This document shows, piece after piece, positions 23,033-37,969 of a stretch of DNA of 64,000 nt (positions within the stretch are counted from its first letter, which is position 1; every line of letters begins with the position of its first letter). The stretch is taken from assembly GCF_036417845.1 (NCBI RefSeq), contig NC_089984.1, forward strand, positions 34,197,447 to 34,261,446. Reading direction: 5' to 3'. The stretch comes from Apteryx mantelli (Eukaryota; Chordata; Aves; Apterygiformes; Apterygidae). The notes under the pieces are model-generated. The model ran no database searches and was not told the origin of the DNA. It was given only the letters and a program-made list of their open reading frames with translations. A program made the translations under genes and the position numbers.

Positions 23033-26000
23033 TGTTTTAATTAGAATTGCAGAATGCAAATCCCTGCAAGAGAGAGAAAGATAGGATCCACTGACACTTG
23101 GTTAACAAACACCCATGACATCACCCCTTTATAAGCCTTTATAAGCAAGACTGGATTGCTCAAAATTAATAATGGGTTTGGACAATGTTTGGCAATGAAA
23201 AGTAATGTGTTCAGTATGTTGACATCTTTTCCTCTAAAACACTTAGTATTCCTGTTTAATCTAAATATTTCTTTTCATCTAGTACCATCCTTCTAACCTA
23301 GACAAAATCCTTATGACAAATATGCGATGAGAAAAGGTACTAAAGGAAAGGCATGGAAGAAGAAAGAAAGCGTCATGAAGTTACAGATGCCAAAGACACT
23401 TTCTGCAGCAGCACCACTGCAGAAGTGTAAAGAAGGATGTTTTCATCATGTATTTAATAAATTTCTATTTTTTAATGCCCACTGGAATTGATGGTAATGA
23501 TACTAGACAATTTGACACAATGCACCTATTCAAATGGCTTTGAGAAGCTGCAGTCTTCACCTTTCATATCTTCATGCTGAAATATCATGATGGCTATTTC
23601 AACCGTAACCAATCTGAGCTTTCAGATTTATTACACTAGTTTTAACTTGGTGTAGTCAGATCTAAGAGCCAAACAATTTCAAAATATTGATAACAGGTTT
23701 TAATAATGCCTTGCTCTACAGCTGGAAGGATATTTTTGCATGAAGGAATGGATGAAAAGCATTATATAAAAGTTACTCTTCATGGGAATTTTTGTAATTC
23801 TTTTTGTTCAGTGTATGTATCCATATTGTTCAGTTCTGGTTTCATCTAAAAACATGAGTAATTTTGACCTGATCACTGGCTGACAAATGAAGATGTTAGC
23901 TTAGGAATAATGCAACAGTTCCTTAAGGAGGTGTCAAATCAGCTCACAGCTGGCTGGTACGTTATCTATGACGTCCCTGTGCTTCAGGAGAGATGTAGTT
24001 TGCTTCATGCCTTCATTCTCCTGGGTGCCAGGATCCTTGGCTAGGTTATATGTTCTGTGACATTCTCCCTGGCATAGTGCATCTTTCGATATTTCATCTG
24101 AGACAGAAGTTGATGCACCCAAAATGCATCTCCACAAGTCACTGCAGAGATATTTCTGAATTGACAAGCATTTCAGTTCTCTATAAGAAATCTTCGGACA
24201 GATCTGTGAGCACAGACTAAGTTTTCTCTGTTCTCTTTATTGGCCGTTCAGAACTGTGCATTGCACATACACCTGACTATTCCTAGCAAGTTCAGCCATG
24301 CAGGGCAGTCTGCTGCAGAAGAGCATAAATAGATGATATGCACATCAGTTGAAGTCCTGAGCACTGAACAGTTGTTCAGATGAACAATCCTCTCTCAGGA
24401 GAGGAATCGCTCTGATGCTGAAGAGGCCCGTGACATACGTATTATTCATAGGAGCCACAACGCAAGACTGCAAAGTCATTTCCAGCTAATTATGTAAGTG
24501 TGGTTTCAACCAGTTCTCTTAATGGCAGGCTTACATGGATACATGCACTTTAACTATACAGCAGTGGGAGTAGCAAAAATCTCCAAGCATTCAAAACTTT
24601 TTACCGTGTTAATTTTCTGATGCACATAGTGCTCATTAAGTCTAGTAAAATACAGTAGCAGGTGTATATTTGCACACATGTCTCCATAATAATTGGAATG
24701 ACCTGATACCTGCTGCTGTGCCATACTTCAAACCAGCACTTTCCATGGAATGGAACAGAAGTTTTCCAGTGGGGCAGAATAAAGGCTACAAGGAGTTCTC
24801 ACTTTTTTATACAAGCATGTCTAAATGTTCATACCAGTTCCTCTGAATTTCCATACCAACTCCTGGATATACATATTGGAAAGAATGAGATTCAAGATGC
24901 AAGAGCCATAAAAGGTAAAAAGAAACAAACCTACGCATGAATAAGAGGAAGGAAAAAGTAGGTTCACTATTCAGATGGAAATCTGCTGCTGAATGATGCT
25001 GAAAAGGCTGAAGTGTGCTCAGTCTTTTCATTCTCCATAGCTGTCACAGAGAACTAACAATTCAGTGGCAGCTTTTGCTAATTCCTCAAATATTCTAGGG
25101 CACATTTTTCAGATTCCATACATATGCCTTAAAATAGTCTTTAATTGTTCTTTCTGTTTTCTGACTTAAGCTCCTACCATTTTGTTAGAATTCTGCTAAA
25201 CTTATGAACATAACTAACTTTGAGACTGAAAGCCTGAAATAATTTTATTTTTTATCATCTGATATTTGCTCCCTTTCCAACTTAAGTAGTGAAGTTCTAA
25301 CCTGCCTTTGTCCTTCTTTTATATTTTAATTATAGAAGTTTCTCTTTTTGTTTTTTATGTACCCTCCCAAATATAATTCAGTTTACCTTTCCTGACTCTT
25401 CCTGAATTCTTGTCCTTTATTTTCATCCTCAGATATGTTTCCTTGCTTCTACTTTCTATACGCATTCCATTTTGATTTTCAAGTCACAAAAGTGATCCTG
25501 ATGTAGCTACGTTTGTTGTGGCAGGAGGACACAGAAACAGGTCACTCCAAATCAGAACATAGTCTTTTTTAAATATATGTCTACAGGAAATTAGATTATT
25601 AGATATTAATAACTAGGAAAATCCAGTTGCTGGTATGTTATGATTAATATTTGGAGGAATGAAAACAGCTTTGGTGCTAATCACACAGGATGTCAGAAAC
25701 AGCAACAAAGGAAAACATTGTGATTCTCAGTCTAACAGAGTTAACCATCTGGCTCAACACTGCATGTATTGTAACCACAATATTGCAGCCAAAGCTTTAG
25801 CCCAAGAGGAGCCATGATTCTGTTTCCCTGGACATGTGCCAGACCTGCAAGGGTCTAAAAAGCCTATGAGGTAGCAGATGTTGTGGCACACTCAGAAGGG
25901 ATGATAATTTGGAGTTTTCTTGAAAAACTATTAATAACCCAAAACTGGGATGGGCCCACAGGTCCAAACAAGTAATACAGATGATTTGCCACACCCTGCT

Positions 26001-28276
26001 TTGCTTTTCTGTCTGCTTTCTCTGTGCCTCCTGCAATAGAGAAAAATTGTGATTAGTCCTACTTAGTTCTGCTAATACTGAGACGTTTCTGAGAGTTTAA
26101 GGAAAAGCAGGACTGGACTGAAGGGTGAATGTATTAAATGAGTTTCATCCAGCTAAGCTTGGACATCTCTATTTGTATGTCACTCTGGAAAGAAACATTT
26201 GTTTCTAGGGCACAGTTCATCTGATCCCAAAAGTAGATGTCTCAGAGGGTTCAGATACATTGCTCCTAACAGGCTCTGAAAGAGTTTAAGGTGACTAGCC
26301 CAAATATAGACAAACTGCTGACTTCTAATGCTGGGCAAGATAAACCCCATCCCAACTGACAAGTCTTGACACTACAGTAGAAAGCAAATAAGTGAGGAGT
26401 TTATATAACATACAGGACTGACAAAGCCCTGAGGTATTTGTATTTAACCACTGGAACAGCTCATGGAAGTCAAAGTTGGACTTCAAAATATTAAATGACG
26501 AATAACTTCAAACTGATATCAAAGGCTCTGTCAGCTCAAATCTATTAGAGCAGTACTTTGCAGCTGGGCTCCCAGCTTCCCTGCAGGGTTGCTTCAGTCC
26601 TTAGAGCAGACATTATCCTCACGCTGAAGATCTCCAAGGATATAGCAGTGATGAAGCTAATTATAGGTAATCTGCTGATGTATGACTAAATATGCTCCCC
26701 AGTGCAATTTAAGGGTTGTGTGGTATGCTCTGCTATGCCAAGCAAAAGGATCTGACATTGAACAGGAATAAATACCAGCTCGGACTGCAGGAGAGTAGTG
26801 ATATGAAGCACCTGTTGTGTGATGATATCCAAGACAAGGAACAGTTCAAAGAAATTTCCCTCAAACAAGGAGGCCTTATCATGTACACATTTGGAAACAC
26901 AATCCTTCATTAATTACAATTAGGGAATCACTTCTGAGTATTTACTGTTTACTAGAGACCACAGGAGGAGTGGGCAGAACTGCCAATCCACCCACTGTGC
27001 TAGATGTGGTACAAATATAGTAAGAAGAGACAATTCCTCCACAAAGGAGACTGCAAGCTAAAAATACAAGGCAAAAGCTGAAGGACAGCCAGAAGCACAG
27101 GGTGACACTCTGTGTCTGTGATCACATGCCTGGTCTGTGCCCAAGGACTGTTCTCTGCCCCTACAGCCCTGCTTAAATACAGCCCAGAAAAACACTAGAG
27201 TGACTGTGGAAATGAGAAAAGCCTCTAGAAGTTACCAAAAAAGGCTGCACAGAACAATGTCTTTCACACTGTTCTTCAGTTAACATGAAGCCAAAGATAT
27301 CAATCAGTGCAAGATTGCATGAGTTGCTGGCTACTTTTCTGTAAAACAGTTAGACTGCAGAATCTGCTTCTAAATCACTAAACCCTATCAGTGCTGTCTG
27401 AAGGTTGATAAAACTAGTAGTGGGATTTGATTATGAGTGGTCTCAAATTAGATCAGAAGAATCTACAAGTTGTTTTAAAGAAACCATTGTGCAAATCACC
27501 GAGTAACCCTCAGGAGAGCTCCAAGGCATTGCAGAAGTCCTTATTGAACTTGACACAGGCCTGGAAAGGGGCTTTGTACTACAGAGAAGTTCGCAGAGTC
27601 CCTCCAGTCTGAACACAAGAAGCTGCAAGAAACAGGAATATGTTCTATATAAAAACACAGAGGCTCAACTATGGAACATAGATTATTCGATCTTCTAAAT
27701 CTAACAGAATGTAACCAATGAAAGAGAAACATACCTTAACTATTGAATCCTGCTGGGAAAGTCAAGATGAAATGACATCCTCCCAGAAGTTTATGCCACT
27801 GTCAAATACTCCCAGAGCTCAGAAATACAAAAGAGACACTGCCATGAGCATGCTGAGTTTCAGAAAAAAGCAAAAGTCCAAAATGTTCCGTTCAAATCAC
27901 TTCTTCAAAGTTGCCATCAAGTATGAAACAACCAAATGTAAAAATCTGCTTCAAAATATTAGCAACAGAATATTCAAAATCTGAAGAAACTATATGAGAC
28001 TTCTGATTCCCTGTGCCAGGGCTAGCATGTAGGTACTTGAATGTAGCAGGGTTTATCCACAGACTAATCAATATGTTTATGTTTGGAATTATCTATTACT
28101 CAATGCAATGAATAACACAGTAATAGCACAGCATAAATCACAGTTTCCCTAGCACCAGGTTCCGGATAGTAATAACGTGCAAATAACTCATGACGCGTTG
28201 GCAATTCCGTTTCCTATGCCTGTTTAGAGGGAACAGTATTTCTCTTCATGAAATTATGCCTATACATTCAGCTATA

Positions 28277-28341
28277 TTCTCTCTCTCTATGTATATACAC
28301 ACACACATATATACACATCTCTCTCTCTCTCTATGTCTCTT
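28277..28341. repeat. Compound (CT)n / (CA)n / (TA)n microsatellite
   Basis: CT runs flank a central TATATACACACAC stretch. The tract is simple sequence in the spacer. Confidence 0.85.
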
Positions 28342-29164
28342 ATAAAGACACTGGCACTGAAGTAATTTGTCCACTAACCAGGTTCCTGAGCCAAAGATTA
28401 TTAACCTAAAACAGTTACAAGAGAATGATGAAGTAAAGCAGTATCCTGAGGCCATTACATCTATGACAAAAAAACTGCCATCACATAAGAGCAGAGGATG
28501 ACCTATAAGGAGGTTAACAGCTACCTATTCTACAGGTGGGAGAGAATATTCTTTTTTAAAAGAAAAGGTGGCAGACAATTTGTTTTGGAGACAATGCTCT
28601 CAATATTAATATCATAAAACTTAAGCCACCACTGTGGGTTGTTTCAACACGGACAGCAGAAGACATGTAACAACATCGCAGAAGTCCAGGCCTCTTTGAT
28701 ATTCAGTCAAGAAACAGCTCGGTTCTAAGCCCTGTTTTTCACTCTTGCTCAGTTCCATACAACTAATACTTAGATTAGAAATTCAGCAAAGGGGAGACAG
28801 GCAGTGGATACAACACACTTCCAAACACTGCATAGTTAATTACAGCCCTGAAATCATACTCAATTAATAGTGTGGGCCAAATAGATTCTGAGTTTTTTTT
28901 TTTTAATTGCATGTTACTGTATTAATGTTACTTTTATAGTGATTAGAAAAGAAGTGACTTAGAACTGAGCCACCACAGGAATGACAAATATTTCAAGCTT
29001 GAAAGAATTGCACTGGTCTTTCTGGATGAAGGTCCAGCAGATGGTAAGGAGGTGAAAATAAAAGAGAATCTTACAGCAGATAAAATATTTTACTTATTGC
29101 ATGCATGTTATTAAATACCTATTAGTATGAGTAGCATAGAGTCTTGCAGGGAACAAAAATGATG

Positions 29165-29470
29165 AAGTCGGGCCCACCGTACAAGTGGTTCAAAAAGACC
29201 AGACCCCTCTAGAGCAGAGAGCCCCTGAGTAAATCCTCACTATTGCTGCACTGTTGATTCAAATAGCCGCAGGTGGGTGTGTAGCTAATGGGCGTAGTTG
29301 CACCCACGTCTGAACACCCGCACACCAGCCGGCACGCACCTCTCTCCTGATCCAGGGTGACATATCTACACAGCATCGTACGCACGCTGAAGAGCCCACA
29401 CCCCTTCGCAGCAATTTTCTGGTCTGTGCTAAGAGCATATCCCCCCCACCGCTTTCTGCTAATTTGACCT
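29165..29470. other. CpG-containing GC-rich pocket in the spacer
   Basis: About 300 bases hold clustered CpGs (cacgtctg, acacccgcac, agccggcacgcacc, catcgtacgcacgc), while the DNA on both sides is AT-rich and CpG-poor. It could be a younger insertion, such as an LTR fragment, or an unmethylated regulatory site. No reading frame here resembles a protein I know. Confidence 0.35.
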
Positions 29471-32409
29471 CCCATCTCATTTCTTTTGCTCATTCACTTA
29501 CCTCCTTTCATTTCCTTTGCCTTTCCCTGTTTTCCAAAACAAATGAATGCTATGCAAAAGCTGTGTTAGTGCAATGTTTACCTGGCAAGGTCGGGAAGAT
29601 GGCAAATACTTTGTCATACAAAGATGGGGGAGAAGTGCAAACAAGAGCAGCCATGCCAGACACTTTTGGAAGCTCTGCATAGCCAAATGCAGAGACCAGA
29701 AGAGTTGCAATTGGTCAAAACGTCCTCTCCTGAGCACTGTAGCAAGACTCAGGGGATACTCATACATAAACCATCACCAATCTCAACAGACTAAAAATAC
29801 ACTTAAACTTTCCCTTGTACTGTGAGAGAGAAAAAAAGTTTTCACATCACAAGCAAATATTTCCTACTGTAAAACTTATGACTACAAAATATTGTCTAGC
29901 TCCCCTAAAAGTATCTTTCACTTTAGGGCAGAAACAGCTGTAGGATCCAGAGGCTGAGTATTTTTTTACTCCCTACCTGCTGCTAGTTGGCTATTTAGCA
30001 ACTCATTAACTTCCTCAACAGACCTTGGCCCTAATTAGTGCTGGGACTGGCCAGCCTGCCCCTTTCTCCTTTACCTCAGCCTCCCAAAGCCTTCCACAGT
30101 GAGGAAGGGACACCAATCTTAAAAATGACATTTCTTGAGCTATTGGATCTGCATGCAGCTGTCGAATTCAGTTCTGTCTTTCAGCTTATCAGAGCACTCC
30201 AGAATTATCCGGTGTGCTTTGATGCCCTAATGTGCGTACACGTAACATTCTTAAATCCTTCTCTAAACCAGCCAGGCTCCATACTTTCTTTTTCTTTGCC
30301 TTCCATACAACAGAATCAGTTTTAACTGTGACTGAAGTGTCACCAGGGCCATTCGATCAACTGTAATGTTGGCTCCAATCCTGCATTCTTTTTGACACCA
30401 TCAGTAAGAGGCTAATGAACAAAAAATGGGCTCATTTTATTCTCTAAAATTATAATGTATTTTTTACATAGATTTGTACACATACAGCTCCATAAAGGTG
30501 ACAAAAACAACTTATCCATGTAATAGAAAAACACGAGGATGCCTCACTTTAATTGATATCTAAATGGATGAAATTAACAATGTTAAGTTCAACAAGTTTG
30601 TGAACTGAAAGAAAAACAAAATGTAGAAAGCAAAACAAGAAAAATAATGATTGCTAAGCACAAGCACAGTCTCACTCAGGCACTTACACAGTTTAATGCA
30701 TGTGGCCAGCTTATGCAAAACGTTCTTTATTTCCTGAGTTTCTTCCCATTTCTCAGAAACATGTCTCACATTCAACACATCTGGAAAGAAAATAAATCCT
30801 TCCATGCCCTCAAACTGGTTGTCTTGGATGGATGGGCATGACTTGCACCACTAAACAGCGGCAGGTCCACTCAGGCATAGGCTAATTAATGCCATTCTCT
30901 TCCTGGGTACTTGTAACAGTCCTTATTCACTAAAATAAGGGGAAATATTGTACTTGCACATGGACTATCAAAATAGTCAGTTCAAGGGCTATAATGTAAT
31001 GATGTTTCCCTATTAGGTTTCTAATATAATTACTGTAAATGGCACCTAAAGCCTCTCATCTTATTTTGGATACACACACAAATCTTCCACTGGCATTACA
31101 GAAAGGCAGACTGAAGCCATCGTAATTCATTATCATAGTTATATATTGATGATAACCTCAATTTATTTTCCAAAACAATGTTTGAAAAACATCACTTACT
31201 CCGCAGAACTAAGTATGGTAACCTCCTGAAAGATGTCATTCTGTACTCGTATGCAACTAAATGAAATTGTAATCAACAGATTTCTGAGCTCAAAGACAGA
31301 CCTGGGAAAATAATAAAATTTTCTAACAAAAAATGATATGGGGGCTTCCAAACAATTTCTTAGCATTATATTTAAGAGATGCAAGAGGTTACAAGGCCCA
31401 CTTAATATAACAGTCAGTAGCCTGCTAGAAAATGTTCCAGTTCTGTCATCCTTACCTTGAGTAGTCATGTATTTATCAAGCTTGAGCTGCAGGTATGGTC
31501 AAAAACACTGATTAAATATTTCCTGAATTCTATTGCTATTTTCTTTATGATTCCATACAAACGTACCCAAATCACACACACTTTTTCTGCTTTCCCACAT
31601 TCTCATTGACAAACCTCCAATCCTGTGTCAATTGTCTTATTTAAACACAATTTCCTCCATCCTCATACCATCCTTGCCAGTTTGTTAAATCTCCAATCTT
31701 TAAAATGAAACATACTGAATAAGTAGGCATTTTCCTCCATTTTTAATAAGTAAAAATTTCAGGCTATAGAATTCTTGAGAGAAAAGACTTCTGTTTCAGA
31801 GAATTGAGGGGTGGAGCAGGGAGAGAGAAGTTTCCAAAAAAATACACCACTTACAGCTTTAGAAGCACAATTGATCAAAATTCAGAATTTCCATCCTGAA
31901 GAACACTGCAATATTTCCATGTTCATTCTGTCCAGAATCTGGATGGAAAGCTGAAATGATGAGCTTTATTGAAATATTGATATATCCCTATGGTACAAGG
32001 GAGCATTATCTCCTTATCAGTCTCATTTTTAAATAACAATAAAGGTCATAGATCATCTTCAGCGCACTTTTCAGAATAGCCATCTTCTGCCTGTATTCGC
32101 AGGGGAATTAATCTAAATTGCACTCAAAAAAGATAGTGGCTCTCTGTACTTACAGGATGAAGAGGAGGACCAGCTGGAAGAATAAACGGTGGGTCCAGTA
32201 GCTCGTTATAAAGTAGTCTCATTGCAAAAGGTATTTTGTGAAAGATAGTTATTTTTAAAAATCTATTGTGTGAAATTCAAAGTGCAATGGATTTCTTCAG
32301 CAACTATAGCTGGAGAGGCTTCCAATGGTGAATAATAACAGCCAGACGATCATCAGTTTTGCAATTCTGAAAATCACTAGATTTAGACTTCCAGATAACT
32401 TCATCTGAA

Positions 32410-32500
32410 AATATGACTTAGTCATCTAAATCACTTAGGTCTAGCTTTTTAAAGATATATAGGTGCCAAGTACCCCTAGAGTTAAGATTCTAGACCATAT
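32410..32500. repeat. Old interspersed repeat copy (cacttaggtctagctttt type)
   Basis: 'cacttaggtctagctttttaaagata' followed by 'taggtgccaagtaccc' resembles the 'cacttaggcgcttttgaaaat...taggtgcctaactcccattg' repeat that is frequent in turtle and crocodile DNA. It is heavily mutated and the family is unnamed. Confidence 0.4.
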
Positions 32501-34239
32501 ACATGAAGTTGAATAGAATAGCTGTGTACATTTCAAAATTAGAGCAGGTTGACCCAGCAGAAAAAGCCATTACCATCACAATGCAGTCAACCACATAAAT
32601 AAATCAATAGTTTCTCATCAGCATGATTGATCTCAGTGGCCTTTAATCTCAATGGCTCTTTTCCCGGGCCATCTAGGACACTTTGTCCAGTGTGTTAAAA
32701 CTAAAAGATAATAACTATTGTAGATAACGACTATATACAGCATTTAGATACGAATATCAGGGCATTTCCCAGCATAAGATCTGTATTGTCTACTAGTCAG
32801 GATGACCCTGACTTTGGCATGGACGGACAAATATAAAGATAAGAGGACAAGAGGAGCTACTCCTTCTCATGCAATCTGTGCAAAATGAAAGGCAAGGGCA
32901 GACCAGGCATCTGGAAAGGCTGGAGCAGGTCCCCATGCACACTGAGCCATGGAAAGCATTCTTGAAGAAGACAGAGCAATGGAATATAAAGTTGTAGTTT
33001 CCCTCTTTCTCCTTGGTGCTTCTGTGGCCCCTGAGCAGCAAAACTCTTGAGCTCTACCTGACCTCCTTCATACCTCTTGAGATAATAGTTAGACTGAGAC
33101 TTAAGGGTCAAGGCAGGCTATGACAGCATAGTAACATGGGCTTTACAAGAGCCTTTATTCCTTTCTCTTTGGATGGTAATGATTAAAATACCTGATAAAT
33201 TGAAAAACCACGGATGAATAACCTGGGATTACAGAAACTACCTGGTGCCAAGGAATTGTGTTAGCTGACTACGATCTGCTAGGCAGCACCAACTACCATC
33301 TCCCTGACCACACAGCCTTTCCTAGATGATGATATACTTAAAGTGAGCAGAGCAGAGGCAGAAAAGTAAACAGGAAACCACCACTGAAATGATGCATAAA
33401 GTATTGGAAGGAAAGGTTTACACACAGAAAATCTCATGCACAAATGCAGAACACACTTCAGGCATATTTAAGTAGCACAGACAAAGTCATGAAGTGAAAA
33501 AGACCATATGATCATCAATGTTTGAGCTCAATGAAAGTAGTAACTAAACAGAAGTATGGTGGGAGAGGAAACATTCCAAGAGGTGTGAAGATGAGAAGCC
33601 AGCCCACATTCCCAGAAGGTGGTATTACGTAGTAACAACTGCAGAAGAATATGGTTTTAGTGGCATATTGGATGAACTATAAGGGTTGCAACTACAGGAG
33701 GAGAAGAAAGTGTAGAAAGTGTAGAAATGAGCTGGTAAAGGCATAAGGATTAATAATGGGAATAGCAAGGGAGACTAAAAGGGTTGAAAGTCACTCTGCA
33801 GCTGAAGATTTCAATTGAGTTTGCTCCTGACTGGAGTCTGTGCTGTTGAAGGAAGAAGAGAACATGTGGCATTTGCTTTCCTGGAGAGGAACATCTTTCC
33901 AAGTTACTTGTTACTACCTACAAGATTAAGATTTAGAGCAGGAGCTGAAAAGGTCTGGATGACTGAACTTCCATCACTCACGTCTTCTATTCCTGATCCA
34001 TGTAGGCTTTGATCTAGTCTCTTTTAAATTACCAGATAATAAATGATCTACAGACATTAGTTAGTTAATGTATCACCAAAAATTTAAGGAAGATTCGCCT
34101 TTATATTGTTGTTTGTTTGTCATATTGAAATGGCAACACTAAATCATTACAGATAATGAAAATAATCAGAACGGGCCAATGAAAGGTTCAAGGGATGGGG
34201 CAGCACTCAAAAAAGGGTGAGATGCCTTCATCAGAATTC

Positions 34240-34385
34240 ATATGACTGGGTGAGTCACTTTGCCTCTCTATGTCACATATTGTCTGTTTATAGTACACCA
34301 CTAACACCATCTCCTGGCCAGTTGGTGTCTGGAGTCAAGTCTTCTTTTGTAAAGCTCTTTGAGAGCCTGAAACGAAAGGCAAACA
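34240..34385 (+). repeat. MIR/CORE-like SINE remnant
   Basis: The order is 'gtgagtcactttgcctctctatgtc', then 'tattgtctgttta', then 'ttgtaaagctctttgagagcctgaaacgaaagg'. This follows the SINE layout 'gtcacttaacctctctgtgcc ... attgtaaagcgctttgagatcct..gatgaaagg'. It explains the 84-residue open frame here, which is not a gene. Confidence 0.6.
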
Positions 34386-35774
34386 CAGGAAATATTACCT
34401 TTGCCATATCTCATACTCATTCACCTCTGAGTTTACTACACCAAAATAACACAAAACCCCCACAGAATTAGATTTAGGGTGCAGGCATTTTGACTACAGT
34501 TTTTTTCCAAAGGGTTTCCAGCAAGAGGTATCAGAAGTTTGAATTCAGCTTATATTTTCGGAACTGACTATTCATTTGGGCATGCTTTATTTTCTGCAAG
34601 GACTGAGAAAACCAAAATGGAAATTAAGGAAAAGCCTGTGAAAAATCATACCCTTTTCCAATGTTTCAAGTTCATCATTTTAAACCAACTGCAATGGATT
34701 TCACCACCTATTGCTATCAGATACTCAGTATTCTTTTTGCAATATCCTTTTTACTTGCTTTGAAGATTTCAAGACACGCAGAGATGCAAAGAATATCTAT
34801 CCTGCTTTCTGTGCTTTTGGTATAGATGAACAGTCAACAGACCAAGGAGGTCTGTCCAAACAGCACTGCTTGAATTTATTCAGCTGTTCTCAAGCATTTC
34901 AAAGAAGGCTTTGACATCTTTTGGATCTTCCAAAATGTTTTACATGAAATGAAAATTCTTCCAATGAATTATTTTTTCCCCTTTAATTTACTTCAGGCAC
35001 ACAGGGTCAAATTCTAATTTTAGCTGTTCCCAGAATAAACAAACGGCAGCAGAGCCTCTCTGGACCATTAACAGCATAACCAATTTAGGGAGTCTTCAGC
35101 ACAATCTGCTCTAGAGAATTCAGCACTTTGAGCTATAGCAGGTTTCTGAGAGCAACATTATGAATCCCTTGGAAGTTAATCAGATTAATTGTACTCCTGA
35201 GGGATTTTCATGGAAGAAGAGAACTGCACTGCAGTGTCATGCCTTCTGCAATAGCTTGTAGGTAATATTTCACGAATATCTCTGGTGTATTATAAGTGCA
35301 AATATTTTGCTGATGACAACAATTTTCATTGCTGTGTTCAGCTAACTTAGATTGAAATGATCTCTTTCTGCAGAGTGCATACTTCATCCAATTACAATAT
35401 TCATTCTTTGAGCCACAGTAGAAGACACAAATGGTCATTTTAAAAGATAACAAATAATACACTCACATTCATTATGCAAGATGGTTAAGTAGATTTTGAG
35501 TGAATCAGTGCAACACCAGCTACAGCCCAGCAGGAGAGAAAGAAAAGGTGACAACTATCTCAAACTTGGATATCAGAAGAAGCTTGTGAAAATCTCTGAG
35601 GAGTTGCACGTGGGCAGCAACACAGCCCATCTCCTGCATTTGGTACTTTAAGGATTCTATAAGAAATTCTAAGTTTAGGTAGCCAATTCAAAAAAAACCC
35701 CTGTTTTTTATTTGTGACTTGTGTCATAAAGCAACAATTACATGAACACCTAATTGAGTCCCTGAAGTCTCTAG

Positions 35775-35842
35775 TCCCTATTGCTCAGTTTCATTCCACT
35801 TCATGGGGACAATAGCATCTCTCTTCTACTATAAAGCAAGAT
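35775..35842 (+). repeat. MIR-like SINE remnant
   Basis: 'ttgctcagtttcattccacttcatggggacaatagcatc' parallels 'gcctcagtttccccatctgtaaaatggggataatagca', with matching order and spacing but many substitutions. Confidence 0.55.
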
Positions 35843-36399
35843 GAATGGAAGAAACCATCTCGGTGAATATCATTACTGTGTTGGGTGCAACTTGAAGAGA
35901 ACTATATCCTTTAATTGGTCTGAAATTTAGTCTGTTATCATTGGAAGTCTCAGAAAGTGACCTTTAGGGGCTGAATGCAAGAAAGGTATGTCTTCACAAA
36001 GAGGGAAGAAGACAACATTTTGTTTATGGCATCAGAGAAGGAAAAACCACTGAGACAGCTGTGAGCAAATGAGTCATCCAGACTCAACTGTGATCGTGAG
36101 TCATCAATAATCCGTCATAAGGCCAGGTGTGAATAGTAAACCAACAAGCAAGGAGAATTTGGTACTGTACTTTTAGTGGTAAAATAGCCTCTAAAGAGCC
36201 TATCAAGATAAACGGGAGTCCTCTTCATTTCAGAAAGCATGGCTTGACTGTGCAGGCAAGCCACTTGCAGCTTCATAGAAAGCTTTTCTTATTCACAGGA
36301 CAGAACCAGCCAAAGTTTGCTTGGATAGCTCCTCCTCCAAGCTGCTTGCTGCTTAAATGACACAGGGAAAATAAAAGCAGCATGGCCTGCTCAAGAGCC

Positions 36400-36490
36400 C
36401 TACACTGGGCTTTGCCATTCTGCGGCTTAGTTCCAATATCTGCAAAATAGAGATAATGATGCTAAGATCATGATAAGCATTATTATGATC
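36400..36490 (+). repeat. MIR-like SINE remnant
   Basis: 'ctgcggcttagttccaatatctgcaaaatagagataatgatgcta' parallels the MIR segment 'ctgtgcctcagtttccccatctgtaaaatggggataatgatac'. A related 'ttataaagaactgtgatttataagggcagcactataaa' tail-like piece lies at about 36797-36837 and may be from the same or another copy. Confidence 0.55.
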
Positions 36491-37969
36491 ACTTTACAAG
36501 CACAGCACAAGCTAATTAATACAGTTAAGTTTGATACATGACTTCATGATGTAGCTCTCAAAGCCACACAACAGATCCCTTCACAGTAAGTGAGACTGTC
36601 TCTAAGCGTGATGCTATCAACCTGCCGAAAAAATCGCAAACTTTTAAAAATTGGGACAACACCAGGCTAATGGATACTGTGTGCTAAGAAAAGTAGGTCT
36701 AAGAATGAACTAGTGGGATTATGTAGCTTGGGAAAACAGAACTGTGATTCTAATCAGCAATGGCTATTGATAGAAATGCAGAGGTTTGCGTTTACATTTT
36801 ATAAAGAACTGTGATTTATAAGGGCAGCACTATAAATACTGGAAGATTGTTTCATACAGAAAACAACTGGATCTTAACTCTTTGAAGGATAGGACTTATG
36901 GTAGGCAGATTAACATGGACACTTCACATTTCTATAGGAGAGAATGGCCAAGCTCAAAGGAAAATAATAATTGCAAATGAATATTTAGAATAAAGTATTT
37001 TGATTCCTGTTTATTTGCACTCTGGCTTTTGAAACCTTTAGGGTTTCTGTTGATAAGCATAACAGAAAATTGTATTTTTAGATTGTAGTTGAGATTCACA
37101 AAGCACCCAATCTCAGAGACTGTAAGAATAAATCAAATCAAATATTGTTAGACAGACTTCAGCTAAAATAACATTTTAATTGGTCTGTTGTAAAACATTC
37201 TGCATGACCTGAATTCGACCTTGTTTCACCCCCTCCAAAAAAGTCTTTAAAGCAGGTGTTCTCAGCCTCTTCTGGCACCATAAATCTTCCCCAGCGCTTG
37301 GATAAAAATTGGTCTCTTCCCACAGAAGCACATGCTACTCTCTAGCTCCTCAAAGGCACCCACTATATTTTTTTAAAGAGTAAGCTCCTATTTCACAGAA
37401 TTCTAAAAAACAGGGCTGGAATAGGCCTGAAATAGTTAATCTAGTCTGCTCACCCTTCACCATAACAGGTCAACTCCACCTAACCCATTCCTGATATATG
37501 TCTCCTGTTGCATACTGAAATGGTTAATAGACACCAAAAGGATACATGCAGCTTTCTATGCAGACTTCATGGGTCACACAGATAATGCAAACCCATTTCT
37601 AGAACACAACTTTTACCAGTCTCTCATGTGTGCAGTCATTTCCAGATCCCACAAAACAGGTTTATAATTCAACCGACTCAGAGCAGTGAGTAAGCAGGAA
37701 GCTGGAGACCAACTCTGTAGCCCAGTTAAGGTTAGAGCTAGTATGTAGGGAGCAAGAGTACTCTGGCCTCCCAGGGGAGATACAGACCCCAAATGTGAGG
37801 AAAGGATTCTAGGCTCGGGAATGTGAATGGATAGAGGCACCTCCAAAGAAGGTGCTGCATAGCTGCCCACGACTCTACATTTCTCAATGTTGTAAGATTT
37901 CTGTATAAATTTGCCTCTGCATTTTTATTTGCTTTTTCTTTCTTTTTTTTTCATTTTAATAACCAGCAT

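Noticed and set aside
34217-34471. 84-codon plus-strand open frame
   Set aside because: It coincides with a MIR/CORE-like SINE remnant and has no protein similarity I recognise.
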